Assembly (NCBI RefSeq): GCF_001295845.1
Contig: NZ_LJIC01000015.1
Span: 62,001 to 126,000 of the forward strand
Source of the DNA: Rhodopseudomonas sp. AAP120
GTDB lineage: Bacteria; Pseudomonadota; Alphaproteobacteria; Rhizobiales; Xanthobacteraceae
DNA length: 64,000 bases
Direction: 5' to 3'
The notes beneath the pieces were generated by a model that was given only the letters and a program-made list of their open reading frames with translations, did not search any database and was not told the origin of the DNA. Both the position numbers and the translations under genes were made by a program. Below are positions 45,037-53,952 of the stretch, in pieces; within the stretch, counting starts at the first letter, position 1, and every line of letters starts with the position of its first letter.

Positions 45037-45429
45037 ATGTTCAAGCTGTTCGCACGCACACAGCCGGATGCTATGTTCCGGGCCCGCTCGCCGGAACGCG
45101 ACCGCCGCTCCGACGCGCTACGCGTCGCCTCGATCGCCGGCAGCATCGACGCCGCCCTCCAGGCCTCCCGCGTCGAGCATGCCGGGCTCGACAGACGACT
45201 GAACGATGTGCTGGCGCGTGCCGCGATCACAGTCGGCAACGATGCGGACGAATATCTGGATCGGGAGCCCGCCAACACACATCTGCAGAACGTGTTCAGC
45301 TTCGAAATCGCCAACGGCGAACGCCGCCTGCGTGAGTTGGAGGCGAATATCCGTCATTTCGAGACGTTGAAGGCCACGCTCGTGGCCAGCTTTCCGGAGC
45401 ACGCGGACGCGCTCGCGACGAACAGGTAG
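45037..45429 (+). CDS. Hypothetical small cytoplasmic protein
   Basis: A 130-residue helical protein (MFKLFARTQPDAMFRARSPERDRR...LRELEANIRHFETLKATLVASFPEHADA) with a probable coiled segment in the last 40 residues. ATG 45037 follows GGAG. It is convergent with the membrane-anchored gene at 45442 with a 12-bp gap. No family recognised. Confidence 0.6.
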   Translation: MFKLFARTQPDAMFRARSPERDRRSDALRVASIAGSIDAALQASRVEHAGLDRRLNDVLARAAITVGNDADEYLDREPANTHLQNVFSFEIANGERRLRELEANIRHFETLKATLVASFPEHADALATNR

Positions 45430-45441
45430 CGAACGCCGGCG

Positions 45442-46647
45442 TCAGCCTCCTGGACAAGGCATGTAGAACATGCCGTTCGTCGCGTTGACCCGCTCCAAAC
45501 ACTGCTGCGGATCGGTAACCGGCCCGTCGATCGAAAGGTCGTAGGCCTGCCCTTTGATGACCAGAGCGTAGCGCCCCGCCGGCAGCGGCCGGTCGTCGGC
45601 CTCGGGCTGGATCATCACCATCTCGGACTGTCCTTCGATCGGCGCGGCCCGGTAGGGAAACGAGATATTGCGGATGACCCAAACGTCCTGATCCCGAGCG
45701 GCGGCTGATGTAGTGTCTCGACGCCCCGCCATGGCAGTTTTCACCTTGGCTACAATCCGGAGCTGCACGGCATCGGGTACATTGGCGACCAGATCTCGCC
45801 TGAAAACCACAAAGCGCGGTCGGCTGGAGGCAAGATGCGCGTCGCTCGGCGTGGCGATGGCCGCGGAAATCGCAACCCGCGGATCGGGAACACGACCGGG
45901 CAGCGCTTTCAGCTCGACCAGCCGGTCCGCGTCGATCACGTAGACGCCGAAACTTGTCGGCAACGGGAAGCCCGGCCCGGCCGGCGCAGCAGACGCCGGT
46001 GTCGTCTGGGGCATAACCTCTGGCGCGGTGCCTTGGCCCACGACCGAACGGAGTGGCGCATCGGCAACGGCCGGCGCCCCCCTTAATTCGACGATGGCCC
46101 GGTGCAGCCGGCTCCAGTTCACAGCCACAGCGCCGCTGACCACGACGAGGGCGCCAATCAGCACCAGTCGTCCGACCACCGCAAGACCCGCGATGGTGGA
46201 GCCGTCTTGCGACAATCGCCGGCCTCGCGCCGTGGCCACCGGATCGCGCTGCCTCGCATTGCCGGCGCCAGCCTCGCGCCCGGCGTCAGCCGTTACGTCG
46301 CCCTGCAAGAGCGCGCGCGCAACGACGAAGGGCGGCACCACATCGTCTGGCGCGGCCAGTCGTGACAATGCCGACGGCCAGCGCGGCTCCGGCACGCGCC
46401 CCTCCGAACAACACTCCAAGCCTTCGATCGCGCCGTCGAGCGCTGCTGCCAGACGTGCGATGTCGCCGTCGTCCCGGCTGCGGAACTCATCTCGGAGCTT
46501 GATCCGCGCGAGTTCGTAGACCGTATGACGGAGCTGCGCCTGATCGGCCTGGGCGGTTTCGATCAGACGCGACAGGACCAGCGCAAAATGCACCTGCAGC
46601 GGATCATCTGCCGGTGGCAACACCAATTTCGTAGCGTTCTCGGTCAT
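45442..46647 (-). CDS. Single-span membrane protein of unknown function
   Basis: 401 residues. The N-terminal cytoplasmic domain (about 1-150, DDPLQVHFALVLSRLIETAQ...TVYELARIKLRDEF) is a style I recognise from Bradyrhizobiaceae hypotheticals. One membrane helix follows (about 160-180, VGRLVLIGALVVVSGAVAV). The periplasmic C-terminal domain (about 225-401) is of beta character (QDVWVIRNISFPYRAAP, GRYALVIKGQAYDLSIDGPV) with a Cys near the end. ATG 46645-46647 is chosen since upstream residues are non-conserved in character. AT-rich CATTTAAAT repeats lie beyond the start (46768-46805). Confidence 0.65.
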   Translation of the reverse strand: MTENATKLVLPPADDPLQVHFALVLSRLIETAQADQAQLRHTVYELARIKLRDEFRSRDDGDIARLAAALDGAIEGLECCSEGRVPEPRWPSALSRLAAPDDVVPPFVVARALLQGDVTADAGREAGAGNARQRDPVATARGRRLSQDGSTIAGLAVVGRLVLIGALVVVSGAVAVNWSRLHRAIVELRGAPAVADAPLRSVVGQGTAPEVMPQTTPASAAPAGPGFPLPTSFGVYVIDADRLVELKALPGRVPDPRVAISAAIATPSDAHLASSRPRFVVFRRDLVANVPDAVQLRIVAKVKTAMAGRRDTTSAAARDQDVWVIRNISFPYRAAPIEGQSEMVMIQPEADDRPLPAGRYALVIKGQAYDLSIDGPVTDPQQCLERVNATNGMFYMPCPGG

Positions 46648-46901
46648 GTCTCGACTTGAGTTGTATCGGCTGCCGGAACGCTCGGCGTTCGGAGGCAGCA
46701 AAAATCCGCCCAGCCGCTCGACATCGCGCCCCTGCGACGGCCGTCCGCCGGTTACGGCGACGCAACACATTTAAATCATTTCTGTCCGGAGCCTGCGACA
46801 TTTAAAGCCCGCGGTGCATTCGGGCCCCGATCGGAACGTCGCCGGCATCCGAGAGTTGGCTCGCGAAGGTCGTGCCGCCCCACTGACGCCCGGAGTTCAC
46901 C

Positions 46902-47153
46902 ATGCGGATTATTGTCGCGGCAGCAGCGCTCCATTTCGCGATCTGCGGCTCGGTTGCCCGTGCGCAGGGCGTCAACGATCCGCCAACTTCGGCTTCCGGC
47001 CCGACCAACTCCGGCGCGTCCGCCTCGACGCCGTCTCGCCCGACGTCGACACCGAATCTCGGCCCTCCGAGATCCAGCATTCCGCTCGGCATTCGCCCGC
47101 CACTTCGCGAATATCGAAACTTCAGGCAAGACGGCCGTCCGCGCGACAGATAG
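46902..47153 (+). CDS. Small secreted protein (family I)
   Basis: 83 residues: signal peptide MRIIVAAAALHFAICGSVARA-QG, then a Ser/Pro/Thr-rich chain ending REYRNFRQDGRPRDR. The mature start AQGV, the Ser/Pro/Thr middle and the basic Y-R-rich end recur in the small secreted protein at 47737-47967, so the two are probably paralogues. Unknown function, likely periplasmic or surface. Confidence 0.55.
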   Translation: MRIIVAAAALHFAICGSVARAQGVNDPPTSASGPTNSGASASTPSRPTSTPNLGPPRSSIPLGIRPPLREYRNFRQDGRPRDR

Positions 47154-47219
47154 CAACGAGCCTTCCGGCCGGGCCGGACAGAAGCACGGCCCGCCGCGCT
47201 CCTCCGAGCAAGATTTCCC

Positions 47220-47483
47220 TCAATAGGCGCGGCGCAGCACCGGCTCGCTGGGCTCGGAGCAGACGCGTTCCCAGTACCAGCCATACTCAGTCTGAACTCG
47301 CACCAGCGGACAGCGCCGCCAGCCCGTGTACCCCTGCGGATAGGGCCGTGCCCAGAACGACGCCGGAACGACGTCCGCGCGGTGCGCCAAGGGCACCGGC
47401 GACATCGCGGCACTCGCGACAGACGGCGCGGCGATCGCAGCCACGACAGCAAGAACTCCAACAGACACCAAATTCCGCACCAT
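47220..47483 (-). CDS. Small secreted aromatic/Arg-rich protein
   Basis: 87 residues with signal peptide (MVRNLVSVGVLAVVAAIAAPSVASA) and a mature part with two Cys (WRRCPLVRVQTEYGWYWERVCSEP) that could form a disulfide. Small periplasmic proteins of this 'GY..W..C..V.v.t.yGwyWerVC' look are frequent in Bradyrhizobiaceae. ATG 47481-47483 is chosen for the signal-peptide start. Confidence 0.65.
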   Translation of the reverse strand: MVRNLVSVGVLAVVAAIAAPSVASAAMSPVPLAHRADVVPASFWARPYPQGYTGWRRCPLVRVQTEYGWYWERVCSEPSEPVLRRAY

Positions 47484-47736
47484 CCAACACCCCCTCGCCA
47501 TCGGCATGTGCAACCGCCAGGAAACGGCTCGGCCGGTTCGCCGGGTTACGCATGCGGATTATATTAAATCCGACCGGCTTCGAACAGCGCGAACCCGCTT
47601 TCACTATTTAAATTTATGGGAGTGTGGCTATTCGGCGTGCCGTCATGCCTCGGACCGCGTCGGCAGATTTAATATCTGGAAACAATTGTGATCCCTCGCT
47701 ACACTCCGATCAACTTTAAATGCGGAGGAAATCGAA

Positions 47737-47967
47737 ATGCTCCGAATTACGCTGATTTTGGCCGCCATGACGAGCGTCACGGCCGCCGAGGCACAGGGCG
47801 TCAGGCAAACCGCGACCTCGGGAGCGATCAGGCCGACCGGCCAGAGTGCGACGGTCCAACCCTCGCGTCCCACCGCGATCCAGAATATTCCGAACAACGC
47901 GCTGCCTCCCGGCAGAGCCGTTCAACGCACCTACCGGGACGGAAAATTGCAGTCCCACCTGCGCTGA
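47737..47967 (+). CDS. Small secreted protein (family I paralogue)
   Basis: 76 residues: signal peptide MLRITLILAAMTSVTAAEA-QGV, Thr/Pro/Gln-rich middle, and a basic end VQRTYRDGKLQSHLR. See the related gene at 46902. A GGAGG site precedes the ATG. The upstream region has TTTAAATG and a CAGAT-N5-ATCTG dyad near 47665. Confidence 0.6.
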   Translation: MLRITLILAAMTSVTAAEAQGVRQTATSGAIRPTGQSATVQPSRPTAIQNIPNNALPPGRAVQRTYRDGKLQSHLR

Positions 47968-48002
47968 ATGCCGATTGCGAGCGCAGAGTCGGAAAGCGAA
48001 GT

Positions 48003-48245
48003 TCACTTGGCCGGGGATGCGTCGGCCGCTGGAGACGGCAGTTCGCCGTTCTTGTCGATGCAATCGCGCCGAAATTTCTCGCGTGCCTCGACGCCCGACA
48101 TGGTGCCGACGCGCTGATTTGGAAATGCGAGAAGCGCGGCGGATTGGCATTTTTTCGCCACCGCCGCCGAGATTGCCGAAGCGGGCGACGCCGCCATGAT
48201 TATCCAAAAGGTCGCCGTGACGAGCGACAGCACAAAGCCAAACAT
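48003..48245 (-). CDS. Small periplasmic protein
   Basis: 80 residues: signal peptide MFGFVLSLVTATFWIIMAASPASA, then AISAAVAKKCQSAALLAFPNQRVG...AREKFRRDCIDKNGELP with two Cys. I recognise the style (AxxKC...A.P....G...G....R..F...C..K.G) from small periplasmic proteins in Bradyrhizobium and Rhodopseudomonas. Function unknown. A longer in-frame extension upstream is Arg-rich and rejected. Confidence 0.62.
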   Translation of the reverse strand: MFGFVLSLVTATFWIIMAASPASAISAAVAKKCQSAALLAFPNQRVGTMSGVEAREKFRRDCIDKNGELPSPAADASPAK

Positions 48246-48481
48246 CCGTGCCAAAGACGTTCCCCCTCTTGCCCGGCGTATTTGCACCACAGGACCGGGA
48301 GGAACGCAATTCGTCCCCAAATTAAATCTTGCGATTTCGGCTGAGGACGCAGGGATGGTTAAATCCCCGCCGTGTCCGGCCGATCCCGATCGCCGTCGGC
48401 ACCCGGCGACACCACTGACGCGGCGTAAAGTGGATGGCGAATTTGGCAGTTTCTGCCGGCTTGGCCGCGATGCGGGCGGAC

Positions 48482-49168
48482 CTACTGCAACGTCGCGGCA
48501 AACCGGCCATCGACTGCGGACACCGCAGCCCGCAAGAACGCGCGTCCGGCGGGCGTGGCCTCGCGGTAGATCGCGCGCAATTCGTCCCCCTGCGCGGCCG
48601 GCGTCGGGTTCAGCATCGTCCGGATATCCGCCTGTGCCAACAGCCGGATCTCTTCGTCGTCGGCGGCCGCTGTGGTCGCCACGGCCCGCAGCCGCGTGGC
48701 CGTCGCGCCGGCCGGGATCGGCCCGGTCAAGAACGACAGTTTCAACGACGTCGACGCCGGCTCGCCCGCTTGGCGATTCAATAAGGCGAGCAGCAGCCAG
48801 TGTTCGGCCGAGAGTGGCGAAACAGACAACGCCGCCCTCAGCGCGGTCTGCGCATCTGAATTGGCTATCCGCAGTCCTGAGGCTTCGGCCGACGGCTCGG
48901 CGAGCAGCCGGCGAGCGCGCGCCTCCGCATCGTGCGACAAGGCCGGTCCGTCGAGCGACCAAAGCGCCACCGCCCTACCCGCCCCGTTCAATTCACCATG
49001 CTCGGCGCTCCAGGGCAGCGCGATCCGCGCAGCCGCATACAGCAGCAACACCGCGCCCAGCCCTGCGGTGGCGATCCGCCAGGTGGCGGCGCCATGTCCG
49101 CTACCGACTTTGCGCATCGGGCGCCCCGGCGGCATCGGCGACGCATCGCGATCGAGAATTTGCAGCAT
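48482..49168 (-). CDS. Membrane-anchored protein of unknown function (paralogue B)
   Basis: A 228-residue protein with one membrane helix (WRIATAGLGAVLLLYAAARIALPW) and a helical exported domain: TALRAALSVSPLSAEHWLLLALLNRQ, then SFLTGPIPAGATATRLRAVA. These landmarks align by eye with the protein at 14835-15617 in the polysaccharide export operon, so the two are paralogues. 11 bp downstream of the phosphatase gene's end on the same strand, so likely co-transcribed with it. Confidence 0.65.
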   Translation of the reverse strand: MLQILDRDASPMPPGRPMRKVGSGHGAATWRIATAGLGAVLLLYAAARIALPWSAEHGELNGAGRAVALWSLDGPALSHDAEARARRLLAEPSAEASGLRIANSDAQTALRAALSVSPLSAEHWLLLALLNRQAGEPASTSLKLSFLTGPIPAGATATRLRAVATTAAADDEEIRLLAQADIRTMLNPTPAAQGDELRAIYREATPAGRAFLRAAVSAVDGRFAATLQ

Positions 49169-49179
49169 CGGCCCCCGAT

Positions 49180-49917
49180 TTAAATCGCCACCATCCCGTC
49201 GTCCTGCATGGCGAGCAGAGTGAGCTTTCCGGTCGCGTAGGCGCCGGTGTCGATATTCACCCGGTTCGGGTGGATCTCCGGCTCGGCCACCGGCGTGTGG
49301 CCGTGAACGATATATTTGCCGAAATCGGCCGAGCTGTTGAGGAACTCATCGCGGATCCAGAGCAGGTCTTCGTCCCGCTGCGCCTCCAGCGCGACGCCGG
49401 GCCGCACGCCAGCGTGGACGAAGTAATAATCGCCGATGCTGAACGAGGATTGCAAGTCCCGCAGGAAGGCCAGATGTTCGGTCGGCATCGCCACTGCGAG
49501 GCCCGCCACCAGATCGGCCTGCTCGTCCGGCCCGGGATTGACGCTCGGCCGCAGCCCGTAAGACAGCAGCGTCGGCAAACCGCCGAACAGCCGCCAGTCC
49601 GCGACCTTGCGCGGCTCCGCCAGGACGTCGAGCATGAAGGCTTCGTGATTGCCTTTGAGGCACATCGTCTCGCGAGCGCCTCGCCGCTCGATCAACAGAT
49701 CGAGGACGCCGCGCGAGTTGGGTCCGCGGTCGACATAATCTCCGAGATACACCTCGATCGCGCGAGCGACAGGCCGAAGATGAAGATCGGCGTCGATGGC
49801 GGCGAAATTCCGCGCCAGCAGGTCGGCTCGTCCGTGAATGTCGCCCACCGCGTAGATCCGGACGCCGGATGGAAGGCGCGGCTTGGGCGTGCTGGATTTA
49901 AATCGGAGAAGCGCCAT
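49180..49917 (-). CDS. PPP-family metallophosphatase
   Basis: A 245-residue Ser/Thr-phosphatase/diadenosine-tetraphosphatase-like enzyme with the complete PPP signature: YAVGDIHGRADLL (GDxHG), YLGDYVDRGPNS (GDxVDRG), LKGNHEAFML (GNHE), then late metal His residues in FVHAGVRPG and YIVHGHTP. Binuclear metal centre, cytoplasmic. It could dephosphorylate the tyrosine or Ser kinases of the locus, but that is speculative. GATTTAAATC lies within its first codons. Confidence 0.9.
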   Translation of the reverse strand: MALLRFKSSTPKPRLPSGVRIYAVGDIHGRADLLARNFAAIDADLHLRPVARAIEVYLGDYVDRGPNSRGVLDLLIERRGARETMCLKGNHEAFMLDVLAEPRKVADWRLFGGLPTLLSYGLRPSVNPGPDEQADLVAGLAVAMPTEHLAFLRDLQSSFSIGDYYFVHAGVRPGVALEAQRDEDLLWIRDEFLNSSADFGKYIVHGHTPVAEPEIHPNRVNIDTGAYATGKLTLLAMQDDGMVAI

Positions 49918-50477
49918 GACCTCGTTTACAACACAGATCTCGCGAAATCGAACACGAACTGGTCGGTCAAGCCGCCGGCTTCACGCGGCAGATCCCGCAC
50001 CGAGCCAATCCGCCGACCGGACACTCGTCGCCCAATCTCATCATGTCGTCGCATCCGGCCCGCACACACCTTGCCGAGCACGACGGCGGAGCGCGTGAAC
50101 GCCGTCTGTGGTGACTGATCGTGGTGAATTTGTGCCTGCACCCGATCGTGCCCATCATCCGTCTGATGTATCGGGGACAGGGTTCGAATTGCGTCGGCTT
50201 CCGACTGCGCGCTACACGAGCGGGGTCGTCTAGACTTGGTTACGGCTCTGGCGGGACGGCAGGCGTGCGTGCCACGCGTGGCGCAGCCGTACCAAATCAG
50301 GACGCCTCCACGTTGCTCGGCTTCGAACGACGACGGCCGGCGATCTCAGCGACCTCTGCGCTGACGTCGGAGCACCTGCGCAGCTCGACGCGTATGTGGA
50401 CTTCAGGGGCCGGTGAATTGCCAGTGGCGACTTGTCATGTTTACTTTTTGCCGCCGGATTGAGGCCGAGGATCGAGT
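49918..50477. other. 560-bp gap upstream of cas genes
   Basis: No cas3 remnant can be read in any frame. A 63-residue minus-strand frame (49967-50158) ends with a Cys-rich stretch (CVRAGC...ECPVGGLARCGIC) that looks like a tiny zinc ribbon, but it has no clear initiation signal (low confidence). The immediate leader of cas5 (50420-50477) contains GAGGCCGAGGATC before the ATG. The region may be a deletion scar. Confidence 0.35.
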
Positions 50478-51173
50478 ATGGCGTATGGCGTTCGCCTCCG
50501 TGTGAAGGGGCGATGGGCATTGTTCACGCGGCCGGAGATGAAGGTCGAGCGGGTCTCCTATGACGTGATGACCCCGTCCGCCGCGCGCGGCATTCTCGAA
50601 GCGATCCACTGGAAGCCGGCGATCCGCTGGATCATCGATGAGATCCACGTCCTCAAGCCGATCCGCTTTCAGTCGATCCGCCGCAACGAGGTCGGCGCCA
50701 AGGCACCGGTCGCGACGATCCGGAGGGCGATGAAAAGCGAAGAGATCGGAGACCTCGCGCTGGTCATCGAGGACCATCGGCAGCAGCGTGCAGCGACGTT
50801 GCTGTCGAACGTCGACTACGTGATCTGCGCGCATTTTGCGATGACCACGAAGGCCGGCATCGACGACAACGAAGCCAAGCACCTCGACACGTTCAATCGG
50901 CGAGCCCGCAAGGGACAGGCGTTTCATCAGCCATGCCTCGGCACGCGCGAGTTTCCGGCGAGCTTCGAGCTTCTGGAGCCGCACACGCCGTTGCCGCAGC
51001 CGGATCCGGAGGATCGTACGGCGGGGCTCGGTTTCGGAATTCCGCGCGACCTCGGCTTCATGCTCTACGATATCGACCACGGCGGCGACGGCGGTTCGGT
51101 GCTGTTTCGCGCCACGCTCGACCGCGGAGTCGTCAAGGTGCCGCCGCCCGATTCACCGGAGCTGCGGCGGTGA
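50478..51173 (+). CDS. cas5c: CRISPR-associated protein Cas5, type I-C (Cas5d)
   Basis: 231 residues, normal for Cas5d. YGVRLRVKGRWALFTRPEMKVERVSYDVMTPSAARGILEAI is the family N-terminus (RAMP fold, 'FTRPE.K.ERVSYDV.TPSAARGIL'), and KGQAFHQPCLGTREFPASF is the second landmark. In type I-C this protein replaces Cas6 and cuts pre-crRNA. The Lys-His pair at about residues 134-135 is a candidate for the catalytic pair, not aligned. First gene of a three-gene operon, overlapping cas8c. No cas3 precedes it as it would in a complete I-C locus. Confidence 0.95.
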   Translation: MAYGVRLRVKGRWALFTRPEMKVERVSYDVMTPSAARGILEAIHWKPAIRWIIDEIHVLKPIRFQSIRRNEVGAKAPVATIRRAMKSEEIGDLALVIEDHRQQRAATLLSNVDYVICAHFAMTTKAGIDDNEAKHLDTFNRRARKGQAFHQPCLGTREFPASFELLEPHTPLPQPDPEDRTAGLGFGIPRDLGFMLYDIDHGGDGGSVLFRATLDRGVVKVPPPDSPELRR

Positions 51174-52918
51174 GCGCGCTGGCCGCCCTCGTTCGCGTCT
51201 ACGCGCGTATGGAGGCGCGCGGCGAGCTCCCGCCGTTCGGGTACTCGCACCAACGCATCGGTTTTCTGATTTCGCTGCATGCGGACGGCACCGTGGCCGG
51301 AAAGCCGATCGATCTTCGCATCGGCACCGGTCGCAAGAAAACCTCGCGGCTGTTGGCCGTGCCGCAGCCGGCCAAGCGGACGTCGGCGATCGCGCCGAAT
51401 TTCCTGTGGGACAAGACCGCCTATGTGCTCGGCGTGACCGCGAGCGAGGCCAAACGGACCGCGCAGGAGCACTGCGCCTTTCGCGACCAGCACCACGCTT
51501 GGCTGGACGACAGCCACGACGAAGGCTTGCGAGCGCTCCTGCGCTTTCTCGACAGGTGGAGACCGGAGCAGTTCGCGGAGCGTGGCTGGTCCGCCGAGAT
51601 GCTCGATCAGAATGTGGTGTTCGCGCTCGAGGGCGAACGTCCGCTCTCGATCTTTCTGCATGATCGTTTGGCGGCCCGTGCCGCATGGACGCGGCTGATG
51701 GATGGTGGAGACAAGGCCGATACGATTTGTCTGCTGTCCGGCGAACGGGGCCCATTGGCCCGGCTGCATCCCGCGATCAAGGGAGTGACCGGCGCGCAAT
51801 CGTCGGGTGCATCGATCGTGTCTTTCAATCTCGATGCCTTTACCTCCTACGGCCATCAGCAGGGCGCCAATGCGCCGATCTCGGAAGCAGCGGCCTTCGC
51901 CTATGGCACCGCGCTCAACCGGCTCCTCGACCGCGGCAGCGGCCATCGCCTGCAGATCGGCGATGCCACGAGCGTGTTCTGGGCCGAAGCGGCCACTCCG
52001 GCCGCGGCGACGACAGCCGAGCTGATCTTCGCCGGTTTGCTGAACGCCGATGACAACACCGAGTTCTCCCGCGTCGGCGCGATCCTGGAGCAAGTCGCCG
52101 AGGGCCGACCGATCGGCGCACTCGATCTGGGCCTTCCCGCGGGCGTCCGCTTCCATGTGCTCGGACTGGCGCCAAACGCCGCGCGACTTTCGCTCAGGTT
52201 CTACGTCGAGGACGATTTCGACGTCATTGCCGAGCGCTATCTTCAGCATCTGCAGAGACTTCGGATCAGTCCGCCGCCGCGCGAACCGACTCCCTCGCTG
52301 CGGCGTTATCTGATCGAGACCGCCGTGCTGCGCAAGAGCGAGAACATCTCGCCCCATCTTGCCGGCGAGTGGCTGCGCGCGATCCTCACCGGCTCGCACT
52401 ATCCGCTTACACTGCTGTCGGCCCTGATCACGCGGCTCCGCGCCGACCATGACGTCAACGCGTTGCGCGTCGGCCTGATGAAGGCGATTTTGATCAAGAA
52501 TTTCAGAATGGAGGTCCCGGTGGCACTCGATCCGGACTGCACCAACAAGGGGTATCTGCTCGGGCGGCTGTTCGCCGTCTACGAGCACATCCAGACAGCG
52601 GCGCTCGGACGCAACGTCAACTCCACGATCAAGGACAAATTCTACGGAGCCGCCAGCGCTCAGCCGCGCAAGGTGTTCCGAATACTTGACAACGGCTCGT
52701 CCAATCATCTTTCCAAGATCGGCAAACAGCGACTGGGTCATCGCGCCCACCTCGAGAACGCTGTCGGCTCGATCATGGAGGCGATGTCGCCGGGCGACGA
52801 TCCCTTCCCGGCGATCCTCTCCGAGAAGGAGCAAGCGATGTTCTCACTTGGCTATTACCACCAGCGCAACGAGTTCTTCCGCAAGACCGGGAGCGGCGTG
52901 CCGGAGATCGCGGCATGA
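51170..52918 (+). CDS. cas8c: CRISPR-associated protein Cas8c (Csd1)
   Basis: A 582-residue large subunit of the type I-C effector, normal family length. Landmarks are YSHQRIGFLISLHADGTV near the N-terminus, PNFLWDKTAYVLGVT, DKADTICLLSGERGPLARLHPAIKGVTGAQSSGASIVSFNLDAF, ATSVFWAE, and LSALITRLRADHDVNALRVGLMKAILIK towards the Cas11-like C-terminal part. GTG 51170 is the start: it overlaps the cas5 stop (GTGA). The upstream open frame is Arg-rich. It recognises PAM and positions target DNA. No frameshift or stop is seen. Confidence 0.95.
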   Translation: MSALAALVRVYARMEARGELPPFGYSHQRIGFLISLHADGTVAGKPIDLRIGTGRKKTSRLLAVPQPAKRTSAIAPNFLWDKTAYVLGVTASEAKRTAQEHCAFRDQHHAWLDDSHDEGLRALLRFLDRWRPEQFAERGWSAEMLDQNVVFALEGERPLSIFLHDRLAARAAWTRLMDGGDKADTICLLSGERGPLARLHPAIKGVTGAQSSGASIVSFNLDAFTSYGHQQGANAPISEAAAFAYGTALNRLLDRGSGHRLQIGDATSVFWAEAATPAAATTAELIFAGLLNADDNTEFSRVGAILEQVAEGRPIGALDLGLPAGVRFHVLGLAPNAARLSLRFYVEDDFDVIAERYLQHLQRLRISPPPREPTPSLRRYLIETAVLRKSENISPHLAGEWLRAILTGSHYPLTLLSALITRLRADHDVNALRVGLMKAILIKNFRMEVPVALDPDCTNKGYLLGRLFAVYEHIQTAALGRNVNSTIKDKFYGAASAQPRKVFRILDNGSSNHLSKIGKQRLGHRAHLENAVGSIMEAMSPGDDPFPAILSEKEQAMFSLGYYHQRNEFFRKTGSGVPEIAA

Positions 52919-53868
52919 ATCCACTCGCTCACCGTTACGACATCGTCTTTCTGTTCGACGTCACGCGCGGCAATCCCAACGGCGATCCTGATGCCGGCAA
53001 CCTGCCCCGGATCGATCCGGAGACCAATTTCGGCCTGGTTACCGACGTCTCGCTCAAACGCAAGATACGCAACTACACCGAACTGGCGAAAGGCGACCAG
53101 CCCGGCTATCGCATCTACGTGCAGGAAGGTGCGATCCTGAACGAGAAGCATCGCGAGGCCTACAAGGCGGTGCGCGGCATCGGCGACAAGGTGGCGAAGG
53201 CCGACAAACTCAATCCACAGAGCGATGATGAAGCGCGCGCCGTCACCAAGTTCATGTGCGAGAATTTTTTCGACGTGCGAGCCTTCGGTGCGGTGATGAG
53301 CACCGGCATCAATGCCGGACAGGTCCGCGGCCCGGTTCAGGTCACGTTCGCGACCTCGATCGAGCGGATCCTGCCGCTGGAGATTTCCATCACCCGCATG
53401 GCTGCCACCAGCGCCAAGGAGAAAGCGGAGCGTGAGAGAACCGACGGCGAGGACGAGCGGATCGAGAATCGCACCATGGGTCGCAAACACATCGTGCCCT
53501 ATGGGCTCTACCGCGCTCATCTGTTCGTCAACGCCAAGCTCGCCGAACGCACCGGGTTCAGCGAGGACGATCTCGACCATCTCTTCACCTCGCTTTCGGT
53601 GATGTTCGAGCACGACCGCTCGGCGGCGCGGGGCGAAATGGTGTCGCGCCGCGCCATCGCGTTCAAGCACGCGTCGACGCTCGGCAATGCTCACGCGCAG
53701 GCGCTGTTCGACCGGGTCGAAGTCCATCGCCGCGTCGGCGACGATCTGGTGGACCCCGGCGATGCCCGCCTCGACACGTGTCCGCCGGCAAGACGCTATG
53801 CAGACTATCAAGTCACGGTGCACCGCGACGGGCTGCCCCAGGGAATCGAAGTGGTCGAACTGTTCTGA
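52915..53868 (+). CDS. cas7c: CRISPR-associated protein Cas7, type I-C (Csd2)
   Basis: The 317-residue backbone subunit that coats the crRNA. The N-terminus YDIVFLFDVTRGNPNGDPDAGNLPRIDPET is the Csd2/Csh2 signature. FFDVRAFGAVMSTGINAGQVRGPVQVTFA is the second family block, and HIVPYGLYRAHLFVNAKLA the third. Length is normal and the frame intact. ATG 52915 overlaps the cas8c stop. In complete I-C loci, cas4-cas1-cas2 follow; here the operon ends and degenerate repeats begin 84 bp later. Confidence 0.95.
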   Translation: MNPLAHRYDIVFLFDVTRGNPNGDPDAGNLPRIDPETNFGLVTDVSLKRKIRNYTELAKGDQPGYRIYVQEGAILNEKHREAYKAVRGIGDKVAKADKLNPQSDDEARAVTKFMCENFFDVRAFGAVMSTGINAGQVRGPVQVTFATSIERILPLEISITRMAATSAKEKAERERTDGEDERIENRTMGRKHIVPYGLYRAHLFVNAKLAERTGFSEDDLDHLFTSLSVMFEHDRSAARGEMVSRRAIAFKHASTLGNAHAQALFDRVEVHRRVGDDLVDPGDARLDTCPPARRYADYQVTVHRDGLPQGIEVVELF

Positions 53869-53952
53869 TCGATCTGTCCTCGGGTCGAGCCAACGAATGA
53901 GGCCATCTCTGCAGGTTCTAGTTTACCACAGCGACATCAATAGACGTTTCCC

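Noticed and set aside
48246-48962. Extension of the small periplasmic protein to 319 residues
   Set aside because: The added part is Arg/Gly-rich and overlaps the paralogue B gene; the signal peptide marks the start at 48245.
49918-50477. Remnant of cas3 upstream of cas5
   Set aside because: All frames were read for helicase or HD motifs and nothing recognisable was found; only a weak Cys-rich minus-strand frame is present.
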